Of a stretch of 64,000 nucleotides of DNA, positions 52,953 through 61,022 are shown piece by piece. A program made the translations under genes and the position numbers. The stretch is from NCBI GenBank assembly GCA_027533105.1, contig JAPZTW010000002.1, positions 434,001 through 498,000 of the forward strand. The letters run 5' to 3'. The notes beneath the pieces were generated by a model. That model saw only the letters and a program-made list of their open reading frames with translations, ran no database searches and was not told where the DNA came from. Positions within the stretch are counted from its first letter, which is position 1, and each line of letters starts with the position of its first letter. This DNA comes from Sphingomonadaceae bacterium (lineage in GTDB: Bacteria > Pseudomonadota > Alphaproteobacteria > Sphingomonadales > Sphingomonadaceae).

Positions 52953-52980
52953 AATTCAAACCGGGAATGGTGAGCTACGG

Positions 52981-53673
52981 TCAGGCCGCCATGGCAACCA
53001 CCAAACGCGGTTCAAGGAAGTACCAGCCCGAACGCCCTGAACTGGGGTGGACCAGCTGCTTCCATCCCTTGCGGGTCGAGAACAGGTGCCCGATCTTCTC
53101 AGACTGGGAACCGGCAGCCTCAAGTATCTTGCGACAGTGCTGCTCGGGATCGCCGTTTCTGGCGGCGTTATAGAGATAAAGCATCGCGCGGGCCTGCATC
53201 TCGGTGAAACGCCAGATGTGATCGTCATAGGTAAAGCGGCGGAAATCGGGCGGCGAAGGCTCGGTGGCGCCAAAGGACTCAAGGACATCGTGCTCAAAAC
53301 GGGCGCGCTCTTCTTCGCGCACGACGAGGTTGCCCCGGCGGATCGGACGAACATCATGCGGGTTGAGAAGGTTGGCATAATCGCCGTTCGGGAGGGAAAA
53401 GTCGTTGGGCGCAACCTCACCTTCCTGGAACAGGCGGTAGATGTCGTAGCGTCGGATATCGACAACACCGTCGAAATAGGTGTGCTCATAGGGAACGGGC
53501 ATGCGGCCCCAGTCCTCGTCCTCGTAGGAGCCTAGCTCCATGTTTGCGCCGTAGATCCTGACCGACAGCGTGAGCAGGCCATTTTCTACCGCGTAGCGAA
53601 GGTCGGACTCCGACAGTTTCCAGCGCGCAGTGAGTTCTTCCAGCTCGTGATAATCCTTCTTGATGCGCCCCAT
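52981..53673 (-). CDS. First leftward early gene, unknown
   Basis: 230 residues from ATG 53673, the first gene transcribed away from the repressor, the position of cro or an early control gene. N-terminus IKKDYHELEELTARWKLSESDLRYAVENGLL is a coil/HTH-like helix bundle; further on VDIRRYDIYRLFQEGEVAPN and a winged-helix-like part (RWKQLVHPSSGR region). I see no named domain. AGGGAA precedes the start and repressor-type sites lie in the gap. Confidence 0.55.
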   Translation of the reverse strand: MGRIKKDYHELEELTARWKLSESDLRYAVENGLLTLSVRIYGANMELGSYEDEDWGRMPVPYEHTYFDGVVDIRRYDIYRLFQEGEVAPNDFSLPNGDYANLLNPHDVRPIRRGNLVVREEERARFEHDVLESFGATEPSPPDFRRFTYDDHIWRFTEMQARAMLYLYNAARNGDPEQHCRKILEAAGSQSEKIGHLFSTRKGWKQLVHPSSGRSGWYFLEPRLVVAMAA

Positions 53674-53770
53674 TGACGATTCCCTTTGTTCCGCATCTGT
53701 TCCAATATCAGCTTGACACAGCCCTCGCAATCCTGTTCTATCCACACCGGTCAGATTTCTGAGGATAGTT
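53674..53770. promoter_or_regulatory. Divergent early control region with candidate repressor sites
   Basis: Rightward: TTGACA (53713-53718), 17 bp, TTCTAT (53736-53741) serves the repressor gene. Leftward: TTGCGA, 17 bp, TATTGG reads into the gene at 53673. Direct repeats TGTTCC (53687-53692, 53698-53703) 11 bp apart and TGTTCT (53734-53739) overlap the leftward -10 region and the rightward -10. Eleven bases is one helical turn. Confidence 0.6.
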
Positions 53771-54442
53771 ATGTCGACAACTTTGCAGGAGCGCCTCCGC
53801 GCACGCATTCGCCAGCTGGGCATGAACGTCGCTGACGTTGCCTCACTGGCCGGCGTGAACCGGTCGTTCTTGTACGATATCATCCGCGGCCGATCGCAGA
53901 CGCCTAATCTGGAGCGTCTCAAGAGCGTGGCCGCTGCGGTGAAGGTCGACGTCGAATGGCTGCTTCACGGGCAGGGAGACGTCCAGGGCGAAACCCCGCT
54001 GGATGAAGGCGCGCAGTCTGACTTCATTGGAATTGCTTACGTCAATGCTCGCCCGTCGATGGGGGGCGGGTCCATTCTGGATGAAGAGGCAAAGCCGGGG
54101 CGTGATTTCCATTTTCGGCGGTCGTGGATCAAGGAACGACTGAAGGCGGCCCCTTCAATGCTACGTGTCATGCAAGTGGAAGGGGATAGCATGAAGCCAA
54201 CCCTCGAAGATGGCGACACGGTGCTGGTCGACATGTCGCAGAAGATCCCACAGCCGCCCGGGATCTTTGTACTCCACGACGGCCTCGGGCTGGTGGCCAA
54301 GCGCTTGGAGCACGTGCCAATGAGCGATCCGCCGCGCGTTCAGATCATTTCGGACAACACCCGTTATCCGCCCTACGATTGCCTGGCCGACGAGGTAAAC
54401 ATCATCGGGCGCATACGCTGGTACGGGCGGGAGATGTTTTGA
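53771..54442 (+). CDS. CI-like prophage repressor (S24/LexA family)
   Basis: 223 residues: N-terminal helix-turn-helix (about 14-52, NVADVASLAGVNRSFLYDI) and C-terminal S24 peptidase domain with catalytic Ser140 (EGDSMKPTL) and Lys177 (LVAKRLE). Self-cleavage after RecA activation should release lysogeny. It is the first rightward gene at the divergent switch. Start ATG 53771 is behind AGGATAG. Confidence 0.9.
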   Translation: MSTTLQERLRARIRQLGMNVADVASLAGVNRSFLYDIIRGRSQTPNLERLKSVAAAVKVDVEWLLHGQGDVQGETPLDEGAQSDFIGIAYVNARPSMGGGSILDEEAKPGRDFHFRRSWIKERLKAAPSMLRVMQVEGDSMKPTLEDGDTVLVDMSQKIPQPPGIFVLHDGLGLVAKRLEHVPMSDPPRVQIISDNTRYPPYDCLADEVNIIGRIRWYGREMF

Positions 54443-54457
54443 TGGCTGAGGTGGCCG

Positions 54458-54925
54458 ATGAGTGATGGATACAACTTTGCCCAGCTGAAGACTGAGATCC
54501 TGAAGCTGAGTAAGGCGACGGATTGGGAGACAGCTCGTAAAGAATGGAGGCTCGTTAGTATCAGCCAAGCTGATGAACCCGAAGCCTGCCTCTGCGGTCA
54601 CTTTCCAATCATCGACCTCTGCACAATCAAGAACGGCGTAACTGGCCAGTCGGTCGACGTTGGCAATGTCTGTGTGAAGAGGTTTCTGGGCTTTCGCTCT
54701 GATTTGATCTTTGCCTCGATCAAGCGGATCAAAAGCAATCCCGACAAGAGCATAGGCCCTGATGCAGCGGCGCTATTCCACCGCCAGGGGATCATCAACG
54801 CCTGGGAGTACCAGTTTCAACAGGACACGCATCGCAAGCGCGATCTTACTGCAAGGCAACTTGCCACACGCCATAGTATCAACCGCAAGGTGTTAGCTGC
54901 GATTAGACGTCGCGGGATTACATAA
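54458..54925 (+). CDS. Lysogeny-region protein, unknown
   Basis: 155 residues from ATG 54458, 16 bases after the repressor. A Cys pair and hydrophobic stretch CLCGHFPIIDLC suggests a small metal or structural site; VGNVCVKRFLGFRSDLIF and a basic C-terminal helix follow. No family known. Transcribed with the repressor; could be a superinfection or cargo gene. Confidence 0.5.
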   Translation: MSDGYNFAQLKTEILKLSKATDWETARKEWRLVSISQADEPEACLCGHFPIIDLCTIKNGVTGQSVDVGNVCVKRFLGFRSDLIFASIKRIKSNPDKSIGPDAAALFHRQGIINAWEYQFQQDTHRKRDLTARQLATRHSINRKVLAAIRRRGIT

Positions 54926-55017
54926 CGGTATGCAATTCGCTACCAAAGGGTTCCACTTGGGACGCATCTAGTATGTCATCAGTAGGAGGGTTCATGCCTT
55001 TAGAGGACTGAGCCAAC

Positions 55018-55236
55018 ATGCACGACATCTCCGCGGGCAGCAGCCCGTCTCCCATCAACACCATGACCGATGACGAGCGCTTCACCGAGTTGGGGCAGAT
55101 CATCGCGGCAGGCATCATCCGGATGCACGCAAAGTCCAGTTCTATATCTGCAGGGGACGCAGATAGTTCACTCGCTATCTCGCGGCCCAAGAGCGTGTGT
55201 CGAACCCGGGGACGCCCCCGAGTTGGAGAACGCTAA
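55018..55236 (+). CDS. Small protein before DUF2924
   Basis: 72 residues: MHDISAGSSPSPINTMTDDE and a middle ERFTELGQIIAAGIIRMHAKS, ending in a basic RTRGRPRVGER. Its stop overlaps the DUF2924 start (TAATG). Such short proteins precede DUF2924-recombinase pairs in related prophages and islands. Confidence 0.6.
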   Translation: MHDISAGSSPSPINTMTDDERFTELGQIIAAGIIRMHAKSSSISAGDADSSLAISRPKSVCRTRGRPRVGER

Positions 55237-55697
55237 TGCAGAACTATGACGACCCGCAGGTGCTTGCGCGCCTGTCCGCGCTAAAGACCATGACAATGCC
55301 GCAGCTACGGCAAGAGTGGGAGAAGCTATTTGCTGCCGCTACTCCCAACAACAGCCGCCCTTTTCTTGAGCAGCGCCTCGCCCACCGGATCCAGGAGCTA
55401 GCCTTCGGTGGCCTTAGCAAACCCGTCATCCGCACCCTGGATATGTTGGCCGACGAGGTCGAGGGCAAGAAGGTCAGGAAGTCGGTGATCTCAGATCCCC
55501 GCAACCCAATCATTGGCACGCGCCTGATCCGGGATTGGAAAGGGACCGAGCACACGGTCGTGGTTGCCAAGGATGGGTTCGACTGGAATGGCCGGCGGTA
55601 CAAATCGCTCTCGGCGATTGCCAAATCTATTACCGGCACCAACTGGAACGGATATCGCTTCTTTGGCCTGCGGGCAGCTGAGGGAGGCGCGCGATGA
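55236..55697 (+). CDS. DUF2924 recombinase-associated protein
   Basis: 153 residues from ATG 55236. The family is marked by MTMPQLRQEWEKLFAAATPN, PFLEQRLAHRIQELAFGGLS, RDWKGTEHTVVVAKDGFDWNG and SITGTNWNGYRFFGL. It is usually encoded next to large serine recombinases in alphaproteobacteria and is thought to assist them. ATGA overlap with the recombinase gene supports joint translation. Confidence 0.9.
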   Translation: MQNYDDPQVLARLSALKTMTMPQLRQEWEKLFAAATPNNSRPFLEQRLAHRIQELAFGGLSKPVIRTLDMLADEVEGKKVRKSVISDPRNPIIGTRLIRDWKGTEHTVVVAKDGFDWNGRRYKSLSAIAKSITGTNWNGYRFFGLRAAEGGAR

Positions 55698-57010
55698 CTG
55701 AGGCACGACGCCGCATTCGCTGCGCCATCTACACCCGCAAGTCGTCCGAAGAGGGGCTCGAACAAGAGTTCAACAGCCTCGATGCGCAGCGCGAAGCCTG
55801 TGAAGCCTACATCGCGAGCCAGCGTCACGAAGGCTGGCTCACCATGCGCGAAGGCTATGATGACGGCGGGTATTCCGGCGGCAACCTTGATCGCCCCGGC
55901 CTGCAGAACCTGCTCGAAGACATCCGTGCAGGCCTGGTCGACGTCATCGTAGTCTACAAGATCGACCGCCTGTCCCGCTCGCTGATGGATTTTGCCCGGC
56001 TCGTTGAGGTGTTTGATGAGCACAAGGTGACGTTCGTGTCGGTCACCCAGTCGTTCAACACGACGACCTCGATGGGGCGCCTGACCCTCAACGTGCTCCT
56101 GTCATTTGCGCAGTTCGAGCGCGAGGTGACCGGTGAGCGCATTCGCGACAAAATTGCGGCCAGCCGCGCCAAGGGTATGTGGATGGGTGGGTTCGTGCCA
56201 TGGGGCTACGACGCCGTCGATCGCAAGCTGGTTATCAATGAGGCAGAAGCTGCACAGATCCGCTTCATCTTCGAGCGATTTGTTGAACTAGGATCGGCAA
56301 CCAAGCTGACCCGGGAGCTTGTCCGCAAGGGCATCACCAACAAGCGCGGCCGGCCGATCGACAAAGGCTTCCTCTACAAGCTGTTCCGCAACCGCGTCTA
56401 TCTGGGTGAAGCAGTTCACAAGGGCACAAGCTACCCTGGCGAGCATCAAGCGATCATCGACCAGCCGCTCTGGGATAAAGTCCACTCTATCCTGAAAATC
56501 AGCCCCCGGGTTCGGGCCAACAACACCCGTGCGCAAACCCCCGCCATGCTAAAGGGGCTTATCTTCACCGACACCGGCGTTGCGATGACGCCGACGCATA
56601 CACGTAAGGGTGAGAGGCTCTATCGCTATTACATCTCGATGGACGCCTTGCGGAACCGGGGCGCCGAAGGCCAGGACTCGATCGTGCGCCTCAACGCGGG
56701 CGTCATCGAAAGCGCGGTCATTCAGAAGATCCGCCAGCTGCTGCGCACGCCCGAAATTGCAGCCAAGGCGTGCGCTGCACTCAGTGCTGCGAGATCGGGC
56801 CTTACCGAGAACGATGTAGCGAGTGCTTTGGCAACCTTCGACAGCTTCTGGGACAATCTGTTCCCGGCAGAGCAGGACCGGACCGCCCGGCTGCTCATCG
56901 AACGCGTTGTTGTCAGCAAGGAAGGCATGTCGCTTGATCTGCGGACCAGCGGGCTTAGCTCGTTGGTCAGCGACATGTTGCAATTGCCCAAGCTGGACAA
57001 AGCGGCATGA
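55694..57010 (+). CDS. Large serine recombinase (integrase)
   Basis: 438 residues. The N-terminal resolvase domain has the nucleophile Ser17 (IYTRKSSEEGL) and VYKIDRLSRSLMDFARL; the recombinase domain follows (FVPWGYDAVDRKLVINEAE, GTSYPGEHQAIIDQPLW) and a zinc-ribbon-less C-terminus with LSAARSGLTEN. At 438 residues it is shorter than phiC31-type integrases (about 500-600). It should integrate and, with a directionality factor, excise the prophage between short att cores. Confidence 0.9.
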   Translation: MTEARRRIRCAIYTRKSSEEGLEQEFNSLDAQREACEAYIASQRHEGWLTMREGYDDGGYSGGNLDRPGLQNLLEDIRAGLVDVIVVYKIDRLSRSLMDFARLVEVFDEHKVTFVSVTQSFNTTTSMGRLTLNVLLSFAQFEREVTGERIRDKIAASRAKGMWMGGFVPWGYDAVDRKLVINEAEAAQIRFIFERFVELGSATKLTRELVRKGITNKRGRPIDKGFLYKLFRNRVYLGEAVHKGTSYPGEHQAIIDQPLWDKVHSILKISPRVRANNTRAQTPAMLKGLIFTDTGVAMTPTHTRKGERLYRYYISMDALRNRGAEGQDSIVRLNAGVIESAVIQKIRQLLRTPEIAAKACAALSAARSGLTENDVASALATFDSFWDNLFPAEQDRTARLLIERVVVSKEGMSLDLRTSGLSSLVSDMLQLPKLDKAA

Positions 57011-57423
57011 GTGAAGGCGCCGGCATCACCACGGTCTTTATCCCACTCGTGATCCGAAAGCGGAACGGGCGGCCGCGCATTGCGCCGCCCGACGACTATG
57101 TTGCGAACGACGACAATGGCGGCGTCGATCCGCACATCATGCGAGCACTGGCGCTGGCATGGAGCTGGAAACGTAAGCTTGAGGCTGGTGAGGCCTCCTG
57201 CAACCAGGACATCGCCACTGCTGAGGGATTTACCGCGGCCTATGTCGGCCGGGTTGTTAGGCTGGCCTACCTCGCGCCCAACGTACTGCACAAACTGTTG
57301 ATCGAGCGGAATGCCCCAGCCGTGCGGCTTAAGGATCTATGGTATGCGATCGATCTGCCTTGGGCTGAGCAGGAGGGTGCGATCTTTCGGACAGGCGGCA
57401 ACCAATATGAACGCCCCCTTTGA
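57007..57423 (+). CDS. Recombinase-partner helix-turn-helix protein
   Basis: 138 residues from ATG 57007 (ATGA overlap with the recombinase). RKRNGRPRIAPPDDY is basic; the middle has a helix-turn-helix-like stretch (ALAWSWKRKLEAGE, DIATAEGFTAAYVGRVVRLAYLAPNV). Small HTH proteins in this position often extend the DNA-binding part of alphaproteobacterial serine recombinases. Last gene before the bio locus; attR should lie between it and bioR. Confidence 0.7.
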   Translation: MSEGAGITTVFIPLVIRKRNGRPRIAPPDDYVANDDNGGVDPHIMRALALAWSWKRKLEAGEASCNQDIATAEGFTAAYVGRVVRLAYLAPNVLHKLLIERNAPAVRLKDLWYAIDLPWAEQEGAIFRTGGNQYERPL

Positions 57424-57495
57424 TTCAGCGCCTCTATGGACGCTGAAGACCGCTATGTCGGCTGTAGCCCGCATTACAATTTCGATGCGACCGAA

Positions 57496-58149
57496 CTAGC
57501 GGGCGCCTCGCAAGGGCTTAACCCGGTCAACAGCGTTTACGTGACGGGCCAGGAGTGCGCCGGCTTGCTCAAGATTGGCAGCCGCGTAGGCTTCGAAGAT
57601 CCGCCAATGGTCGAAGTTGTATCTGGGCTTCCATGGTCCGCGTTCGCGCGACGCAAACACGTGACGGGAATAGGCTAAATTCAGCTCCGCAATCGAGGCA
57701 ATCAGCCGCGGCATCCCGCAGGGTTTGGCGAGGCCGACATGAAATTCGCGATTAGCGGCCTCACTTTCAAACAAGTCCTGCGCTGCATCACCTCGGCGCA
57801 GCACGCTTTCGAGGAACTTGAGGTGATCCTTGCCTGGGGGTCGCGCGATCGAGCGCACTGCCAGCACCTCGAGAGCTCCGCGCATTGCCGCGACTTCACG
57901 TTCTGTCGCGGCATCCAGCGCGGTTACGCGCACGCCGCGACGCGGCAGGGATTCGAGCAATCGTTGGGCTTCGAGCTTTCGAAATGCCTCGCGCATGGTT
58001 CCCTGGCTGACGGCAAATTCCCGGGCCAGATCATCCTGCCTGAGGCGCTCATTGGGTGCGAAGTCGCCGTGGAGGATGCGTCGCAGCAAGGCTTCCACAA
58101 TCCGCTCGACCAACCCATCGGCGTTTCCATGAGGTGACCCGGGCAGCAT
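57496..58149 (-). CDS. bioR: Biotin regulator BioR (GntR/FadR family)
   Basis: 217 residues: N-terminal GntR winged helix (LVERIVEALLRRILHGDF, QDDLAREFAVSQGTMREAFRKLEAQ) and a FCD effector domain (EVAAMRGALEVLAVRS, LNLAYSRHVFASRERGPWKPRYNF). It lies divergent from bioB with TTATCGATAA sites at both promoters, the BioR operator of alphaproteobacteria, so it represses the bio operon and itself. The ATG 58149 overlaps its own operator; a TTG at 58113 is an alternative start. Confidence 0.9.
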   Translation of the reverse strand: MLPGSPHGNADGLVERIVEALLRRILHGDFAPNERLRQDDLAREFAVSQGTMREAFRKLEAQRLLESLPRRGVRVTALDAATEREVAAMRGALEVLAVRSIARPPGKDHLKFLESVLRRGDAAQDLFESEAANREFHVGLAKPCGMPRLIASIAELNLAYSRHVFASRERGPWKPRYNFDHWRIFEAYAAANLEQAGALLARHVNAVDRVKPLRGAR

Positions 58150-58158
58150 TATCGATAA
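58149..58158 (-). promoter_or_regulatory. BioR box at bioR
   Basis: Perfect palindrome TTATCGATAA (extended to ATTATCGATAAT), matching the BioR consensus TTATMKATAA, overlapping the bioR start. Confidence 0.85.
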
Positions 58159-58232
58159 TCGATCGCGAATCTTGGTGACGCAAGCATAACGCCGCCCATA
58201 CAGCCCCGGAACGAAAGCAGCGACACCTCATA

Positions 58233-58242
58233 TTATCGATAA
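58233..58242 (+). promoter_or_regulatory. BioR box at bioB
   Basis: Second perfect TTATCGATAA (extended to 12 bp), 14 bases before the bioB ATG at 58256, placed to block transcription of the bio operon. Identical to the box at bioR. Confidence 0.9.
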
Positions 58243-58255
58243 TTTGGAGCAGGAC

Positions 58256-59275
58256 ATGAGCAAGAACCAGGCCGAAGCAAAGTCGCGAAACGACTGGACA
58301 CGCGAAGAAATCGCAGTCCTGTTCGACCTCCCGTTCGATGAACTGCTGTTCCATGCTCAGTCCGTCCACCGCACGCATCATCGCCGGGGCGAGGTCCAGC
58401 TCAGCACCTTGCTATCGATCAAGACCGGGGGCTGCCCAGAGGATTGCGGCTATTGCAGCCAGTCCGCCCATGCCGAAAGCGGGGTCAAGGCCGAGAAATT
58501 GATGGACGTCGAGGCCGTGCTGGCCAGTGCTGCCGAGGCGAAGGCCGCAGGATCGCAGCGGTTCTGCATGGGGGCAGCCTGGCGCAACCCCAAAGACCGC
58601 GACATGCCCGCCTTGGTGCGCATGGTCGAAGGCGTCCGCGCGCTCGGCATGGAAAGCTGCATGACCCTGGGGATGCTCAGCCAGGACCAGGCCCAGGCGC
58701 TGGGGCAGGCCGGGCTCGACTACTACAACCACAACATCGACACGAGCCCGGAAAATTACGCCAGCGTCATTACCACCCGCACCTTTCAGGACCGGCTCGA
58801 CACGATCGAGCACGTGCGCACGGCCGGCATCAACGTATGCTGCGGCGGAATCGTCGGAATGGGCGAGACGCGGCAGGACCGGGTTGGCTTCATCCACGCG
58901 CTTGCAACGCTTCCCCGGCATCCGGAAAGCGTGCCGGTCAACGCCCTGATCCCGATTCCGGGAACCGTGCTGGGCGACATGCTCGAAGGCACGCCGCTCG
59001 CCCGGATCGACGAGATCGAGTTCGTCCGCACCGTCGCGGTGGCGCGGATCACCATGCCGAACAGCATGGTGCGGCTTTCGGCGGGACGCGAATCGATGTC
59101 GGACGCCGGCCAGGCGCTGGCCTTCCTCGCTGGTGCCAACTCCATCTTCACCGGTGACAGGTTGCTGACCACTCCCAATGCCGGGGACAGCCGCGACAGC
59201 GCACTGTTCGCGCGGCTTGGGCTCGTGCCGATGGCAAGCGACCAACCGATGCGAGCCATGGCAGCGGCTGAGTAG
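58256..59275 (+). CDS. bioB: Biotin synthase
   Basis: 339 residues: radical-SAM cluster C60-x3-C64-x2-C67 ([11 protein letters not shown]), [14 protein letters not shown], the [13 protein letters not shown] block and [10 protein letters not shown]. It inserts sulfur into dethiobiotin using a [2Fe-2S] and a [4Fe-4S] cluster. ATG 58256 has AGGA before it (the frame also allows TTG 58244). First gene of bioBFDA, controlled by the BioR box. Confidence 0.97.
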   Translation: MSKNQAEAKSRNDWTREEIAVLFDLPFDELLFHAQSVHRTHHRRGEVQLSTLLSIKTGGCPEDCGYCSQSAHAESGVKAEKLMDVEAVLASAAEAKAAGSQRFCMGAAWRNPKDRDMPALVRMVEGVRALGMESCMTLGMLSQDQAQALGQAGLDYYNHNIDTSPENYASVITTRTFQDRLDTIEHVRTAGINVCCGGIVGMGETRQDRVGFIHALATLPRHPESVPVNALIPIPGTVLGDMLEGTPLARIDEIEFVRTVAVARITMPNSMVRLSAGRESMSDAGQALAFLAGANSIFTGDRLLTTPNAGDSRDSALFARLGLVPMASDQPMRAMAAAE

Positions 59276-59280
59276 CGGTG

Positions 59281-60408
59281 ATGCCCTTCACCGCCCAGGC
59301 CGAAGACCTTGGCCGGTTGACGCGGGATGCCCGTCGCCGGGCTCTCTCGCCGCAGGTCGGCATCGACTTCAGCTCGAACGACTACCTCGGGCTGGCACGT
59401 TCGCCCTTGCTTGCCGCGGCGGCACGCGGCGCGCTCGATCGCGGGGTGCCGACCGGTTCGGGCGGATCACGACTGCTGCGGGGAAACGATCCCGAGCATG
59501 AGGCGCTTGAAGCCTATGCCGCGACATTGTACGGCTGCGAGCGAGCGCTGTTCTTCTCAAGCGGGTTCGCAGCGAATGCGACCCTGTTTTCCAGCCTCCC
59601 CCAACGCGGCGATCTGGTCGTCCACGACGAATTGATCCATGCCAGCGCGCACGAAGGTCTCAGGATCGGCCGCGCCGAACGGGTCGCGGTGGCGCACAAC
59701 AACCCTGACGCCTTCGATACCGCGATCCGGCGCTGGCGTGCTGGCGGCGGCGCTGGCCGGGTCTGGATCGCGGTCGAGAGCCTCTATTCGATGGACGGTG
59801 ACCGCGCCCCGCTCGACGCCCTGATGACGATCGCCGCAGGCCACGACGCAGTGCTGCTGATCGACGAGGCCCATGCAACCGGGGTGTTCGGCCCCGACGG
59901 CCGCGGACTCGCCGCCCATCTCGAAGGCCGCGCCAATGTCATAACCCTGCGGACCTGCGGCAAAGCACTGGGAGTGGAAGGCGCACTGGTCTGCGGCCCG
60001 GCGGTGGTCGCCGATTTCCTGGTCAATCGCGGACGCGGGTTCATCTTCTCCACCGCGCCTTCTCCGCTAATGGCGGCCGTGGCGCGCGCAGCACTGGGCT
60101 TGATGCACAGTGCTGCGCAACTCCGCGAAGCGCTGTGGAGCCGAATCCGCCACGCAGAAACGGTCTTTGCCCCCTTGGGCGCGACCGTTACCGGCTCGCA
60201 GATCCTTCCGTTGATCGTCGGCGACGACGCGCCGGCGATGGCGCTCGCCGCCCGGGTTCAGGCCGCCGGGTTCGACGTGCGCGCGATTCGCCCGCCGACC
60301 GTGACGCAGGGCACGGCACGGCTGCGGATCACCATCACCAACAACGCCAGCCTGGAGCAGATTACCCAGCTTGCTGGCCTGCTCGCCGAATTGCGGCAAT
60401 CCGCATGA
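59281..60408 (+). CDS. bioF: 8-amino-7-oxononanoate synthase
   Basis: 375 residues of the PLP alpha-oxoamine synthase family: DFSSNDYLGLARSPLL, GSGGSRLLRGNDPEHEALE, IDEAHATGVFGPDGRG and TCGKALGVEG (PLP Lys). It condenses pimeloyl-ACP/CoA with alanine. ATG 59281 follows a GTG at 59278; five bases behind bioB. Confidence 0.96.
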   Translation: MPFTAQAEDLGRLTRDARRRALSPQVGIDFSSNDYLGLARSPLLAAAARGALDRGVPTGSGGSRLLRGNDPEHEALEAYAATLYGCERALFFSSGFAANATLFSSLPQRGDLVVHDELIHASAHEGLRIGRAERVAVAHNNPDAFDTAIRRWRAGGGAGRVWIAVESLYSMDGDRAPLDALMTIAAGHDAVLLIDEAHATGVFGPDGRGLAAHLEGRANVITLRTCGKALGVEGALVCGPAVVADFLVNRGRGFIFSTAPSPLMAAVARAALGLMHSAAQLREALWSRIRHAETVFAPLGATVTGSQILPLIVGDDAPAMALAARVQAAGFDVRAIRPPTVTQGTARLRITITNNASLEQITQLAGLLAELRQSA

Positions 60409-61022
60409 GCCGCTTCGTCGTCACCGGGACCGATACCGACGTCGGCAAGACGGTATTCGCCGCCGCGCTCGCCGCACACTTGGGTGCACACTACTGGAAG
60501 CCTATTCAGGCCGGAACCGGTGACGGCACCGACTCTGCCCGGGTTGCCGAACTGTCGGGCTGGCGAGCAGCAGTCCTGCCCGAGGCTTACGTGCTCAAGA
60601 CCCCTTGCTCGCCGCACGAGGCCGCGCGCATCGACGGCGTGATGATCGCTCCCGATCGGCTTGCCCTGCCTGCCGAAGATGGGCCGCTGGTAGTCGAGGG
60701 CGCCGGAGGCGTGCTGGTGCCGATCACAGGCGATCTGCTCTATGCCGATCTCTTCGCCCGCTGGGGCCTGCCGGTGATCCTGGTTGCGCGTACCATGCTC
60801 GGCACGATCAACCACAGCCTGCTCTCACTGGAAGCGCTGCGCTGCCGGGGCGTGACCGTCCACAGCATCGCATTCGTCGGCGAGGCCGAGCCGGCGAGCG
60901 AGGAGGCTGTGATCCGGCTGGGCAAGGTAACCCATCTCGGCCGCCTGCCCCGGCTCGACCCGCTGACCCCGGACACGCTCGCCAAGGCCTTCGCCGCCCA
61001 TATCCGGACCGACCACCTTTGA
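60405..61022 (+). CDS. bioD: Dethiobiotin synthetase
   Basis: 205 residues: GTDTDVGKTVFAAAL (P-loop), YWKPIQAGT, VVEGAGGVLVPIT and VILVARTMLGTINHSLL. It closes the ureido ring of diaminopelargonate with ATP and CO2. ATG overlaps the bioF stop (ATGA). Confidence 0.96.
   Translation: MSRFVVTGTDTDVGKTVFAAALAAHLGAHYWKPIQAGTGDGTDSARVAELSGWRAAVLPEAYVLKTPCSPHEAARIDGVMIAPDRLALPAEDGPLVVEGAGGVLVPITGDLLYADLFARWGLPVILVARTMLGTINHSLLSLEALRCRGVTVHSIAFVGEAEPASEEAVIRLGKVTHLGRLPRLDPLTPDTLAKAFAAHIRTDHL

Larger units (their letters stand above)
23016..57480. mobile_element. Siphovirus-type prophage with large serine recombinase
   Basis: About 34 kb of phage genes in full functional order: lysogeny and integration genes rightward at the right end (repressor, DUF2924, serine recombinase), early/replication and then packaging, capsid, tail and lysis genes leftward. 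All expected head, tail and lysis functions except a gpJ-like tip protein were recognised, and no frame is obviously broken. The exact ends were not determined. The limits given lie between the last phage genes and the flanking receptor terminator and bioR; ATTACAA occurs near both (23026-23032, 57473-57479) as a weak att candidate. Confidence 0.85.

Noticed and set aside
52577..52954. Plus-strand frame with a protein-like stretch TKQDYEEIAEVVVAKV
   Set aside because: No ATG near the natural-looking part and its remainder is Pro/Thr-rich noise; it lies over the HTH gene and its upstream repeat. Kept as doubtful only.
57424..57495. tRNA at the phage end as attachment site
   Set aside because: No cloverleaf could be drawn; serine recombinases usually do not use tRNA genes.
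57436..57678. 80-codon plus-strand frame at the phage/bioR joint
   Set aside because: Mostly antisense to bioR; the first 20 codons look natural but are too few. May be the cut end of a gene at attR.
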